Positions 24,093-31,302 of a DNA stretch of 31,566 bases are shown piece by piece. The notes under the pieces were generated by a model. It made no database searches and had not been told where the DNA came from. It saw nothing but the letters and a program-made list of their open reading frames with translations. Where the stretch lies: IMG/VR virus record IMGVR_UViG_3300020457_003081, positions 1 to 31,566 of that record; one strand, 5' to 3'. Numbering within the stretch: the stretch's first letter is position 1; the number at the start of each line of letters is the position of its first letter. The translations under genes and the position numbers were made by a program. Origin of the DNA: a virus.

Positions 24093-24530
24093 TTATTCTC
24101 CTACTGTCGCTAGATTTAGTGTTATTGATTCTGTCGCATTTGGTTCTATTCTAGTTGTAAATGTTACACTTATATTTACTAAATTTTCATCATGCTGCAA
24201 ATCAATGTTTACGCCTTTTAAAATTACATGAGGCAACCACAATCCAACTGCATCTCTTATTGACGCGTCTATCTTTTCACTTAACCTATCATCCATAGGC
24301 TCAAATAAAACATTGAATAAATCACATCCAAGTTCAGGTTGATTTACACGTTCACCTTTTACAGTCAATAATAAATTTTTCATATTTGATTTTGTCTGTT
24401 GTAAAAGCGTTGTGCTAGACTTAAACCATCCAAATCTTGAATGAGCAAATGGTAATGACACACCAATAAACGTATCAGGATCTTTGTCTCTTGATCTAAC
24501 AGAAGTTGTTCTTGGATTTTCTAATGACAT
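24093..24530 (-). CDS. 25: Baseplate wedge protein gp25-like (GPW/gp25 family)
   Basis: This 145-residue protein is the size expected for gp25 (132 in T4). Conserved-looking segments are FIGVSLPFAHSRFGWFKSST, KNLLLTVKGERVNQPELGCD, then LFNVLFEPMDDRLSEKIDAS. The ERxxxPxxGxxL core with the following Glu/Pro is the family signature. The C-terminal strands (VNISVTFTTRIEPNATESIT) complete the lysozyme-like fold, which lacks lytic activity. It contacts gp6 and gp7 and starts sheath assembly. The start overlaps the previous stop by one base, and the gp6-like gene follows 3 bases later. Confidence 0.95.
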   Translation of the reverse strand: MSLENPRTTSVRSRDKDPDTFIGVSLPFAHSRFGWFKSSTTLLQQTKSNMKNLLLTVKGERVNQPELGCDLFNVLFEPMDDRLSEKIDASIRDAVGLWLPHVILKGVNIDLQHDENLVNISVTFTTRIEPNATESITLNLATVGE

Positions 24531-24985
24531 TACTTAAGTTTTCCTTTTATACTAAAAAGTCCTTTAATAATATTTGCACTCATTGCTCTAAATGTGCCAA
24601 TATTATATGTACTCGCAGCGCCCTTTGTAGTTAAATATCTCCCATTGTTAGTTTGTACCAAACCAATAGTCAAATCATTTTCAAGTTCTACAATTGCTTC
24701 CTCTCTAGCAACAGAATTTGATATAGTCAAAATTCCTAATAATCTTCTTGGAACAAATCTAAAAGAACTCGGATGCATTAATGGTGGGCTACTATTTGCT
24801 CCTCCCATAGACACATCTGCACGGGTGACATAATCATGTATTGCTAAGGCATCTTTTTGAGCTTCCTTAACATTCTTTTTCATTTCTTTTATTTTTGCTT
24901 TCGTCTTAAGAAACTTATTTTCATTTGTGTGCTCGTGCTTTATGTTTGCAAGATTTCTTATTAATCTACTAAGACTTAGTGCCAT
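24530..24985 (-). CDS. Hypothetical baseplate-region protein
   Basis: In this 151-residue protein, residues 10-60 form a Lys-rich helix (NENKFLKTKAKIKEMKKNVK and onward). A Gly/Ser/Pro segment follows (VSMGGANSSPPLMHPSSFRF), then a basic/beta part (VPRRLLGILTISNSVAREEA) and an amphipathic C-terminus (FRAMSANIIKGLFSIKGKLK). The start is 17 bases inside the preceding gene, and the stop overlaps the gp25 start by one base. This coupling makes a structural or chaperone role beside gp25 likely. No motif names the family. Confidence 0.7.
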   Translation of the reverse strand: MALSLSRLIRNLANIKHEHTNENKFLKTKAKIKEMKKNVKEAQKDALAIHDYVTRADVSMGGANSSPPLMHPSSFRFVPRRLLGILTISNSVAREEAIVELENDLTIGLVQTNNGRYLTTKGAASTYNIGTFRAMSANIIKGLFSIKGKLK

Positions 24986-25373
24986 GTTTATTCTCTATTG
25001 CTTTTACTACTTTTGCTGAATGTCCACTCATTGCTTTTTTCATGAAGTCTGGCATATTAGGATCTGTTGGTTGCATATTTATACCGCCTCCGAGTTGGTT
25101 TGTATGCTGTGTTGTGTAAGCTCCTCCGCCCATAGTAGGATACGGTGCTTGTTCTGCAGGTATTCCGCCCTGAGTTTCTGCGAGTATCTGATTTAACACA
25201 GGATCTTTTACGCTTATAGGTTGTGCTGGTGCCTGAGTTTTGGCAGGCTTGCTATGCTGTGTTGCTTGTGGGCTTGTTATTTCCTTAATTACTATTTGCA
25301 TTTGTCTGGCAACTTCTTTTTCAACAGTTTCTTTTATTATTTTTTTAAGCGCCATTATTGTGTTCTTCTTCAT
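24969..25373 (-). CDS. Small Gly/Gln/Pro-rich hypothetical protein
   Basis: In this 134-residue protein, the N-terminal helix (MALKKIIKETVEKEVARQMQ, at 7-26) is charged. Residues 35-110 are low-complexity Gln/Pro/Gly with PAEQAPYPTMGGGAYTTQH, and a helix-like basic C-terminus contains MPDFMKKAMSGHSAKVVKAI. Two in-frame starts exist (Met1 and Met7). I keep Met1 because an AAGG lies 8 bases before it. It sits between the repeat-containing 496-residue protein and the gp25-side genes. It is probably a flexible linker or assembly protein of the baseplate. Not recognised. Confidence 0.65.
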   Translation of the reverse strand: MKKNTIMALKKIIKETVEKEVARQMQIVIKEITSPQATQHSKPAKTQAPAQPISVKDPVLNQILAETQGGIPAEQAPYPTMGGGAYTTQHTNQLGGGINMQPTDPNMPDFMKKAMSGHSAKVVKAIENKHGTKS

Positions 25374-25385
25374 TATATTACCTTT

Positions 25386-26876
25386 TTAGTTTGAAAAATT
25401 AAAAGTCTTTTCAATGTCATCTATTCTAGTTAAACATTCAGATAAATCTACTAATTGTGAGTTTAAAATAGCATTAATTTCTTCTTGTGATATAGTAGCA
25501 TTTTCAGATTCTCCTGATGCACCTTCTTCACATACAACCCATCCTTGTCCCGGGATGGTGAATATTTCAGGTGCGTGTACTTTATCTCCTGTAGGAGATT
25601 CAACACAACCTGACTTTATAACATCACCTTCATTTAACTGTAGCCCTGGTCTTAAATATAAGTCTGAGTCATCACTTAAACTACCAATAAAACTATTAAC
25701 GTCGCCTTCTAAACCACCACCTCCAATTCCACCATCAGAAGCATCACCCATATCACCACTTCTTCCGGTTATCCAAGTACCACCTAAAGCTTCACAATCT
25801 TCTTTTGTCAGTCCGTCTTCCAAGCCTCTTTGATTAGCACACGCTTGAATCATTGCTGCTAGCATTGCTATTAACTGAGGTAAAATTCTATTTGCATCTA
25901 GTAAACTCCTAGCAAGTGTATCTATCATCTGCGCGAGTCCTAGCACCATTTGCTTTATAGTAAAGTAAACAAATGCCATCTTGACTGCCTTACCAATCAT
26001 AAATATACTTTCAATTATTTTGATGACTCTTTTAACAGTGTTAACAGCTGTCCTTACTGCTTGGACAACTTTTCTAATTTGTGCTATAATTCTTTGAACG
26101 TCTCTAACTAGCTGTAAAAGTTTTTGAGCTTGTGGTCTATATTTGCAAACATCACCGTCAGGATCACCATCAATTTTTATTTGTAGCGACTGAACTCTCG
26201 CAGCCAACTTAGTATGAAGCTGCGTTATCTCTACTATCTTTTCTTGTATTGGCACCCACCAAGAAAGATCCAAGCCAGGAATTTCGAAATCTAAATCTAG
26301 CTCAGGTATAAGTCTGTCTACAGGTGAAGAGTCTGCACGACCTTTGCCTGCTAATTCTTGTAAACTACAAAAACCGCTCTCATCATCTTCTGATGCTGGT
26401 GATACTACAGCGCCGTCAGGTCCTACATTCCAACCACTTACGCCGATTGATATTGGAGCATCATGTGTTACGCCATCAGGATCTACTGCTGTACCGTTAA
26501 CTATTAAGTCTCCTGGAACAAGATCTGATCCAGGACCAAATGATCTTACTTCACCACCATATCCTGAATGTATTACTTCTGCACCAGGCTCACACACTTC
26601 CCAACCTGGCTCTGTAATAAAGAACGGTTGAGGTGCATGTAACTTTGTGCCTAACGGAGTTTTTACAAGAGGATCAGAATTTAAGTCTTCTTCTGATAGT
26701 CCATATATTTCTGCGACTGCAATATTTTGTGCTATCTGTTCGTCTGTTTGAGTTTTCTTTTTTGCAGAGTGAGAAACTTTTATTGCGCAACCAGATACTA
26801 TCTGATCTCCCATCAACAGTGTTGCACCAGCGGGTAGTGATCTTCTAATATTTGTGACGTTATCGCAATTAATCAT
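25386..26876 (-). CDS. Structural protein with three repeated beta modules and a hydrophobic helical core
   Basis: This 496-residue protein has three related modules at about 15-100, 117-157 and 409-453. They share a GDxIxxGxA/C turn, a P-x-G turn, an H-(A/D)-AP motif and a G-W-x-V-(C/G)-x-x-G-A close. The first and third keep the Cys pairs (GC and VCE). Residues 211-345 are long helices with a very hydrophobic stretch (about 290-345, SIFMIGKAVKMAFVYFTIKQ, LPQLIAMLAAMIQACANQRG). This is followed by TKEDCEALGGTWI (357-369). It follows the gp5-like spike with a 2-base gap, so it likely belongs to the hub. A spike-tip or membrane-interacting role is possible. I could not name a family. Confidence 0.75.
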   Translation of the reverse strand: MINCDNVTNIRRSLPAGATLLMGDQIVSGCAIKVSHSAKKKTQTDEQIAQNIAVAEIYGLSEEDLNSDPLVKTPLGTKLHAPQPFFITEPGWEVCEPGAEVIHSGYGGEVRSFGPGSDLVPGDLIVNGTAVDPDGVTHDAPISIGVSGWNVGPDGAVVSPASEDDESGFCSLQELAGKGRADSSPVDRLIPELDLDFEIPGLDLSWWVPIQEKIVEITQLHTKLAARVQSLQIKIDGDPDGDVCKYRPQAQKLLQLVRDVQRIIAQIRKVVQAVRTAVNTVKRVIKIIESIFMIGKAVKMAFVYFTIKQMVLGLAQMIDTLARSLLDANRILPQLIAMLAAMIQACANQRGLEDGLTKEDCEALGGTWITGRSGDMGDASDGGIGGGGLEGDVNSFIGSLSDDSDLYLRPGLQLNEGDVIKSGCVESPTGDKVHAPEIFTIPGQGWVVCEEGASGESENATISQEEINAILNSQLVDLSECLTRIDDIEKTFNFSN

Positions 26877-26878
26877 AG

Positions 26879-28153
26879 TTATTCTCTCGGTGCAGACCTA
26901 GAAATAAAAACATTTTGGCTTAACAAAGCTTCTTTTAATCGTTGTAAATCAAACCTACCGTCTTTTCCAAACATAGCAGATATTAATGCACCTGATGAAT
27001 TTTCTGCAGGATGAACTGTTGGCATTCCAAAGTTACCTATACCTTGTGAGTCTCTAAGGCTGATGCCTGCTGACTCCAAGTTTATTGCCATATAGTATAA
27101 GAGGTCACACAAAGCCTCACCCAAAACAGCAGGTTCTGCAAATCCTACTTCATCATTTTCTCCTGCGCCATCTGTCTTTTTTCTTGCATCACCTATATAT
27201 ACGTTTTTTCCAATTATAATAGTATTTCTTTTTGAAATAATATTCAGCTGATTTCCAGAATATATGCTAATATTATTTCCGTCCCCTAACTTTGTATTAA
27301 AAATTATTTTACTACTATCAATTAATATTTGTTTTCCTTTGTGCGATGTTGGTGTTATTGTCTTTGACTCATCATTGTATATTAGTCTGGACGGTGTTAA
27401 TTTAATTTCCTCATCTTTTAAAAGATAAATTGATGCAGCATCTTCTATAATATTTTCTTCTTTAGGTATAAATCTTTTTGACATATCTTTGTCATCATTA
27501 GTAAGACGAATTTTAATTATTGGCTTTGATTCTGTAAGCTCTTGCTCGCTATCTAAGACTGATTGATTTTTTCCTAACTTAATTGATTGTCCTTCACGAC
27601 CATCTATAACAATGTCTCCAGGTATAACTCTTGTAGGTCTGCCTGTGATTGGTTTAAACTTCTTTGTAAGTAAGCTTACTGTATCTGAACCTATATTTGG
27701 TTTTGCGCCGTCTGTATTTGTTATTCCAATTGATGCATTATTATTAACATTTCTTTTTATGTTTAGAGGTATTGTATAATATGCCTGATTGCCGATACAA
27801 ATAACATGAACCAGCTCGCCGTATATTGGATAATTTTTGATGTTAGGGTCTAGAGGATAAACCCATTCAGACGGTAATTCAAATCCTTCAAATGTAGATA
27901 CTCGTATACAACCGATGTCCTGTGGTCTAAGCTCAGGACGATCTACAATATCTTCTTCATTGTAAATAACTTCTGTTACTTCACCTGGAATAATCTGAAT
28001 AGACGTTGCTGTCAACTGTCGTATTATATCTGTGGTAATATCTCTTACAGCTTTTTCTGTTGTCAGTGAATCACCAAGATCTAATTCATTTTTATTATTA
28101 CCGAGATCAGTCCAGATCCCACCTCTTCGTGAGACTTTGCGACTTATAGACAT
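26879..28153 (-). CDS. 5: Baseplate hub/spike protein with gp5-type OB-fold
   Basis: In this 424-residue protein, residues about 50-145 read as an OB-fold of the T4 gp5/VgrG type (IIPGEVTEVIYNEED, IGCIRVSTFEGFELPSEW, PIYGELVHVICIGNQAYYTI). Residues 180-330 alternate strands (GQSIKLGKNQSVL, NISIYSGNQLNIISKRNTII, IGKNVYIGDA), consistent with a beta-helical needle. The lysozyme domain of T4 gp5 is absent, so penetration here would not use that domain. The C-terminus (345-424) is a small Leu-rich helical part with YYMAINLESAG. It is followed by the 496-residue hub-region protein and preceded by a small helical protein. The gene symbol refers to the functional counterpart. Confidence 0.75.
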   Translation of the reverse strand: MSISRKVSRRGGIWTDLGNNKNELDLGDSLTTEKAVRDITTDIIRQLTATSIQIIPGEVTEVIYNEEDIVDRPELRPQDIGCIRVSTFEGFELPSEWVYPLDPNIKNYPIYGELVHVICIGNQAYYTIPLNIKRNVNNNASIGITNTDGAKPNIGSDTVSLLTKKFKPITGRPTRVIPGDIVIDGREGQSIKLGKNQSVLDSEQELTESKPIIKIRLTNDDKDMSKRFIPKEENIIEDAASIYLLKDEEIKLTPSRLIYNDESKTITPTSHKGKQILIDSSKIIFNTKLGDGNNISIYSGNQLNIISKRNTIIIGKNVYIGDARKKTDGAGENDEVGFAEPAVLGEALCDLLYYMAINLESAGISLRDSQGIGNFGMPTVHPAENSSGALISAMFGKDGRFDLQRLKEALLSQNVFISRSAPRE

Positions 28154-28155
28154 AA

Positions 28156-28533
28156 TTACTCCTGTATTTGCAGAGTTATATCATCAACCTCATGTTGTAT
28201 TTCTTCAGTTGCTTTATTGATCTTTTGCAAAATTTCTTCTTTCTCTTTATCCGATAGACCTAGCTCATCAGTGCCGCCCTTGCTATCAGTTGTCATAACA
28301 CGTTGAACTACTGCTGCTAACTTTACTAGTAGTTCATCATTTCTAATATTGGCTTCCATAAAATCACTGATCATAGGAAATAATTGCACAGCAGTATTTG
28401 GATCTTTTATATAGGTCATTAACTCTTGTATCGTAGTTTCTATTTGTATCTTATTACGCTGTGAGTTATGATCGATCTTTTTTAAGATGTCTGATAGCGT
28501 TGTATTATCAAATATTTTGTAATCAGTAGACAT
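28156..28533 (-). CDS. Small helical protein between gp55 and the spike gene
   Basis: This 125-residue protein is unrecognised. It is strongly helical with coiled-coil character in the last third (DKEKEEILQKINKATEEIQH). The middle contains FPMISDFMEANIRNDELLVK and VVQRVMTTDS. There is no signal peptide or membrane segment. Its start follows an intergenic gap with the ATATTTAT octamer at the 18-base spacing seen at two other genes, so it may lead the baseplate transcript. It ends 2 bases before the spike start. An assembly factor or tail-tube chaperone is possible. Confidence 0.7.
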   Translation of the reverse strand: MSTDYKIFDNTTLSDILKKIDHNSQRNKIQIETTIQELMTYIKDPNTAVQLFPMISDFMEANIRNDELLVKLAAVVQRVMTTDSKGGTDELGLSDKEKEEILQKINKATEEIQHEVDDITLQIQE

Positions 28534-28551
28534 AAAACTAGCCCTTTGATT

Positions 28552-28559
28552 ATAAATAT
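28552..28559 (-). promoter_or_regulatory. ATATTTAT octamer at the head of the baseplate gene run
   Basis: Gene-strand context is ACTCT-ATATTTAT-AATCAAAG, 18 bases before the ATG of the 125-residue gene. The position right after the gp55 gene and before the baseplate module suits a late promoter recognised by the phage sigma factor. Confidence 0.5.
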
Positions 28560-28567
28560 AGAGTTTT

Positions 28568-29284
28568 TTAAAACATGCGCGCAGATCCTGAGGTATTAAT
28601 AAATCCGTGCTTTTCCCACTGCGTATCTAGAGTTTTATAGTGTGTTCTCATTACATTTAAAACTTTTGTAATATGTTGTGTTTGAGAACCTGATATTTCT
28701 CTGAGTAAGATATATAGGGCTTTTTTATTAAAGATTTCTATAGAGTCAACACGAGTCATTAAGTCTAAAATAGAATGAGCAATATTAATGTCTCTTTGCT
28801 TCTTAAATACTTTATTAATATTTGCATCCCAATACTCAATTACACCATTATAAAATGTCTTTTTTTCTTGCACTTCTACATCATTATTTTCATACGTTAC
28901 TTTCTTAACGTCTTTATGTTTTAAGTCAACTACATCAGTATGTGTCTTCATCTTTTTATAGTTTGCATTATTATGGCATATCAACCAGTTCTTGACAACA
29001 ACACTAAAGTAACTAAATGCTTTACCCTTACCCTGTTTATATTTACCCAGACGTGTTATCATAAATGATATTACTTCATGCTTAACATCTTCAGACGGTA
29101 CATCAAAGTGATAAAACTTAAATGTGTGTATAATATTTTCACAAAGTTTTTCAAACGGTTTTCTTAAAGAAGTATTGTAGATGTGATTCTTTTCACGCCA
29201 ATCTTCTGTAGCATTATAAGCTACAATTGCTTCTTCAGTTTCTTCTGTAAAATACATTCTTGTTTTTGATTTTTTACGCGGCAT
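28568..29284 (-). CDS. 55: Late-transcription sigma factor gp55
   Basis: In this 238-residue protein, residues 12-75 contain FTEETEEAIVAYN, LCENIIHTFKFYHFDVPSED and VKHEVISFMITRLGKY. Then come KGKAFSYFSVVVKNWLICHN (about 94-113) and NANYKKMKTH, the region-2-like core of T4 gp55 and its cyanophage relatives. T4 gp55 (185 residues) lacks the other sigma regions; this version has an extra C-terminal helical extension. gp55 guides host RNA polymerase to late promoters, usually TATAAATA, together with the clamp and gp33. The octamer ATATTTAT in five gaps here is the candidate target. The upstream small coiled-coil gene overlaps the start by 11 bases. Confidence 0.93.
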   Translation of the reverse strand: MPRKKSKTRMYFTEETEEAIVAYNATEDWREKNHIYNTSLRKPFEKLCENIIHTFKFYHFDVPSEDVKHEVISFMITRLGKYKQGKGKAFSYFSVVVKNWLICHNNANYKKMKTHTDVVDLKHKDVKKVTYENNDVEVQEKKTFYNGVIEYWDANINKVFKKQRDINIAHSILDLMTRVDSIEIFNKKALYILLREISGSQTQHITKVLNVMRTHYKTLDTQWEKHGFINTSGSARMF

Positions 29285-29534
29285 TATTTTTATCCTCTAT
29301 TAAATTGTCTAATCTTTCTATTTCATTTTTAAGTGCTTCGAATATTGTTCCTGTCTCATCGTCTGATTCGAATGCGCCCAGGGTATCAATCTTCTTCATT
29401 TCTTCTTGTACAGATTCTATTAATGCATAGTTACTGTCCAATACACTTTCTAAAAATTCTAATTTATTGTATAAATTCCAAACAATATAACACAGTATTA
29501 ATATTGTTATCGAGCTTATAGTTTCAATTATCAT
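29274..29534 (-). CDS. Small single-TM coiled-coil protein
   Basis: In this 86-residue protein, residues 2-22 are hydrophobic (IIETISSITILILCYIVWNL), followed by a charged coiled coil (25-50, KLEFLESVLDSNYALIESVQ). A tail rich in Asp/Glu (FESDDETG, EIERLDNLIEDKN) completes it. It would be anchored in the host inner membrane with an acidic cytoplasmic coiled coil. The start overlaps the HD gene stop by 4 bases, and the stop overlaps the gp55 start by 11. Function is unknown. A spanin or receptor-blocking role cannot be supported. Confidence 0.7.
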   Translation of the reverse strand: MIIETISSITILILCYIVWNLYNKLEFLESVLDSNYALIESVQEEMKKIDTLGAFESDDETGTIFEALKNEIERLDNLIEDKNNAA

Positions 29535-30277
29535 GCGAATAAGTCCTTTAATTTACCAACATCTAAATTCTTTACAAGCTCTTCTTCTTTAGATTCACCT
29601 TTCATATACTTTGGAAAGTCTATGCGTGATTCACCTGACAACATAAAGGCTTCTTTCTCTTGTCTAGCTGCAGAAGAATCTGCAAAATGAATGATGTGTG
29701 GTAGGTTTGTTTTTAGTGCTTTCCATTCTGCACCTTCGAAGTAGTAAGACTTATTTGCCTCTTCATACAAACCGTCTGCAAGCCTTACACCTAAATACTC
29801 TGATTCTGTCATTGATATTTGGAATTGATTTAAAATCCATATTGCCCTATCAGTAACTGTCATATAATGAATTGCTGGATTATGATTATAATATTCTTGC
29901 AATTTCTTTGCACGCCACTCATCCTTGTTTGGTGAGTAATAGTCTTCTTCCATATTACCAACCTTACCTAAGTCATGAAACATAGCTGCGAATATTACAG
30001 ATTCTTCCGTTATATCGTCTAGGTACATGCCCTGCTTTTTAAACAGTTCATAATAATTTAAAGACCACTGTATTATGTTAAGTACATGTGCAACATAACC
30101 TCCTGGAAAAGCATTGTGATACCATGCTCTGCCAGATGCAGGTGCTAATGTCATCCTATCTTTAAAGTGATCATGTAGAGCCTCTATTTTTTCTAGCCTT
30201 TCACCAGTAAAAGTATTATTTATAATTTCGACCAGGTCGATCCAATTATCTTTTATTTGTTCTGCACTTATTCTCAT
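29531..30277 (-). CDS. HD-domain metal-dependent phosphohydrolase
   Basis: I take ATG at 30275-30277 (248 residues), which overlaps the upstream TGA (ATGA) and has AAGGAGA about 6 bases before. An in-frame TTG at 30295 would put this ribosome site inside the gene. The HD set is visible: His64 (GGYVAHVL), the His101-Asp102 pair (MFHDLGKVGN) and a later Asp200 (IIHFADSS). This is a common phosphohydrolase pattern in phages and bacteria, often with nucleotide substrates. A Tyr/Trp-rich surface and a Ser/Glu-rich end follow. Substrate is unknown. A nucleotide or alarmone target is plausible. It is coupled with the 3D-domain gene. Confidence 0.85.
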   Translation of the reverse strand: MRISAEQIKDNWIDLVEIINNTFTGERLEKIEALHDHFKDRMTLAPASGRAWYHNAFPGGYVAHVLNIIQWSLNYYELFKKQGMYLDDITEESVIFAAMFHDLGKVGNMEEDYYSPNKDEWRAKKLQEYYNHNPAIHYMTVTDRAIWILNQFQISMTESEYLGVRLADGLYEEANKSYYFEGAEWKALKTNLPHIIHFADSSAARQEKEAFMLSGESRIDFPKYMKGESKEEELVKNLDVGKLKDLFA

Positions 30278-30789
30278 GCATTCTCCTTTGTCCAATCTAG
30301 TTTGAAGATGTCACAATTTACATATTTGTAAGGTGCTACATCTTTTGATTCTAAAATATCTACAACATTAACCCATTTAGGATTCATTGTATCTCGTACT
30401 TGATATACACCATCTTTACCCTCTGTTCCTTTAAGCAATATAAAATCACCATAATCAAAAGGTCCGCCCCATCGCTTAAGTAAGTTACGAGATAAAGCAA
30501 CAAATTTATATTGTGATGCTTTATTTATCCTAATACGTGTACCGTCAGCAGTAATATCTGGTGTATCATCACACTGTATTTTATCTGGCTGATACATTGT
30601 AACGTCAACTTTTATTCCATGCATATAGAATTTTGATAATCTATCTGATAGTACTTTGTTTTGTACTGTTAATTCTGCATAGTGACCGTGATAAATTTCT
30701 TTATGCTTCTTCATAAACTTAGTAGTTATAAAGGCATTTACCGCAGTAATAAAAGCAATTGTTAGTATGTACTTATTTAGGTTTTGCAT
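30274..30789 (-). CDS. 3D-domain (double-psi beta-barrel) membrane-anchored protein
   Basis: In this 171-residue protein, residues 1-22 form a membrane anchor or signal (MQNLNKYILTIAFITAVNAF). Residues 60-147 fit the 3D/RlpA-type barrel: VTMYQPD, ITADGTRI (Asp82), FVALSRNLLKRWGGPFDYGD, GVYQVRDTMN (Asp133) and NVVDI (Asp144). The three Asp give the 3D name and are usually catalytic in peptidoglycan-cleaving MltA and related enzymes. Anchoring would place the domain in the periplasm. It could act on cell wall at lysis, or be a non-enzymatic barrel, since the conserved pattern is loose. GGAG lies about 8 bases before ATG. It is the first protein gene after the tmRNA. Confidence 0.78.
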   Translation of the reverse strand: MQNLNKYILTIAFITAVNAFITTKFMKKHKEIYHGHYAELTVQNKVLSDRLSKFYMHGIKVDVTMYQPDKIQCDDTPDITADGTRIRINKASQYKFVALSRNLLKRWGGPFDYGDFILLKGTEGKDGVYQVRDTMNPKWVNVVDILESKDVAPYKYVNCDIFKLDWTKENA

Positions 30790-30888
30790 TGCGTGCTCTC
30801 CATTATTAACTTATTATTGATAGTAGAATCTAATAACATTTTGTGTAATATGAAAGGCTTTTTTTCATTTTTTTCAATTTAATTTTTG

Positions 30889-31295
30889 TGGACCCGGGGA
30901 GAGTCGAACTCCCGTCCGGTATACTGTTAACAATGAGTCATTCACAGCTTAGTTAGGTTACTACCCTCTGAGAAGTTACCTACAAACCACCAACAACTTA
31001 TTACAGTGTTGCGAACTGGGTTTTAGTTTAAGTCCAAAATGGCCAACGACTTTTTGTCTAACTTATTTTATGACCGAGTGTTAGACAACTCAGTAACTTA
31101 AGCAGCGTATGCGTAAGTTGGTTGGTCATTACCGATTGGTAAGCTAGGTACGTCGTACTCAGCTAAATGCCAATCAATGTCCAACCCTTCTAGTGAATTA
31201 TCACCATTTGAGTTAGTGAACCTTTTTTAACAGGTCTTGTTCAAACCTTGCTGCACTCAATTGTCAAAAAGCACCCGTCGATACCAGGCGGGCCC
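30889..31295 (-). ncRNA. ssrA: One-piece tmRNA
   Basis: The 407-base RNA runs 31295 to 30889. The acceptor arms GGGCCCG (5') and CGGGUCC (3') pair fully. GGUAUCGACGGGU follows near the 5' end, as in known tmRNAs. The T-arm is GGGAG-UUCGACU-CUCCC. A long helix joins UUGACAAU/U/GAG near the 5' side to CUC/AUUGUUAA near the 3' side with a single bulge. A 9-bp hairpin (31054-31062 with 31080-31088) lies after the tag stop, as in a pseudoknot region. CCA is not encoded (discriminator A, then CAA). It starts 7 bases after the stop of the upstream gene. It would rescue stalled ribosomes and tag products with the peptide ending in AYAA. Confidence 0.95.
31098..31205 (-). other. Predicted tmRNA tag reading frame (about 35 residues)
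   Basis: The open frame ends with UAA at 31098-31100 and can be read back to a GGU at 31203-31205. This gives a tag of about 35 residues that begins GDNSLEG, has a middle DIDWHLAEYDVPS and ends GNDQPTYAYAA. The exact resume codon is inferred, not proven; the frame is open further upstream. Most bacterial tags are 8-15 residues and end in LAA or VAA. The ending AYAA and the length are unusual. Confidence 0.7.
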
Positions 31296-31302
31296 ATATT
31301 AT

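Noticed and set aside
24093-24530. Lysozyme activity for the gp25-like protein
   Set aside because: The family has a lysozyme-like fold only in structure; no catalytic motif is visible and its role in T4 is structural.
548-29521. Many open frames of 60-140 codons on the plus strand
   Set aside because: All lie antisense inside well-supported minus-strand genes, lack ribosome sites and read as low-complexity Leu/Phe/Ser strings.
30845-30885. Hairpin TGAAA...TTTCA after the tmRNA as a terminator
   Set aside because: The stem is only 5 bp, and the T-run lies on the plus strand, so it would not end minus-strand transcription.
30889-30950. A separate tRNA gene suggested by GGTTCGA-like T-arm
   Set aside because: The T-arm and acceptor pair with the far 5' end at 31289-31295, so they belong to the tmRNA.
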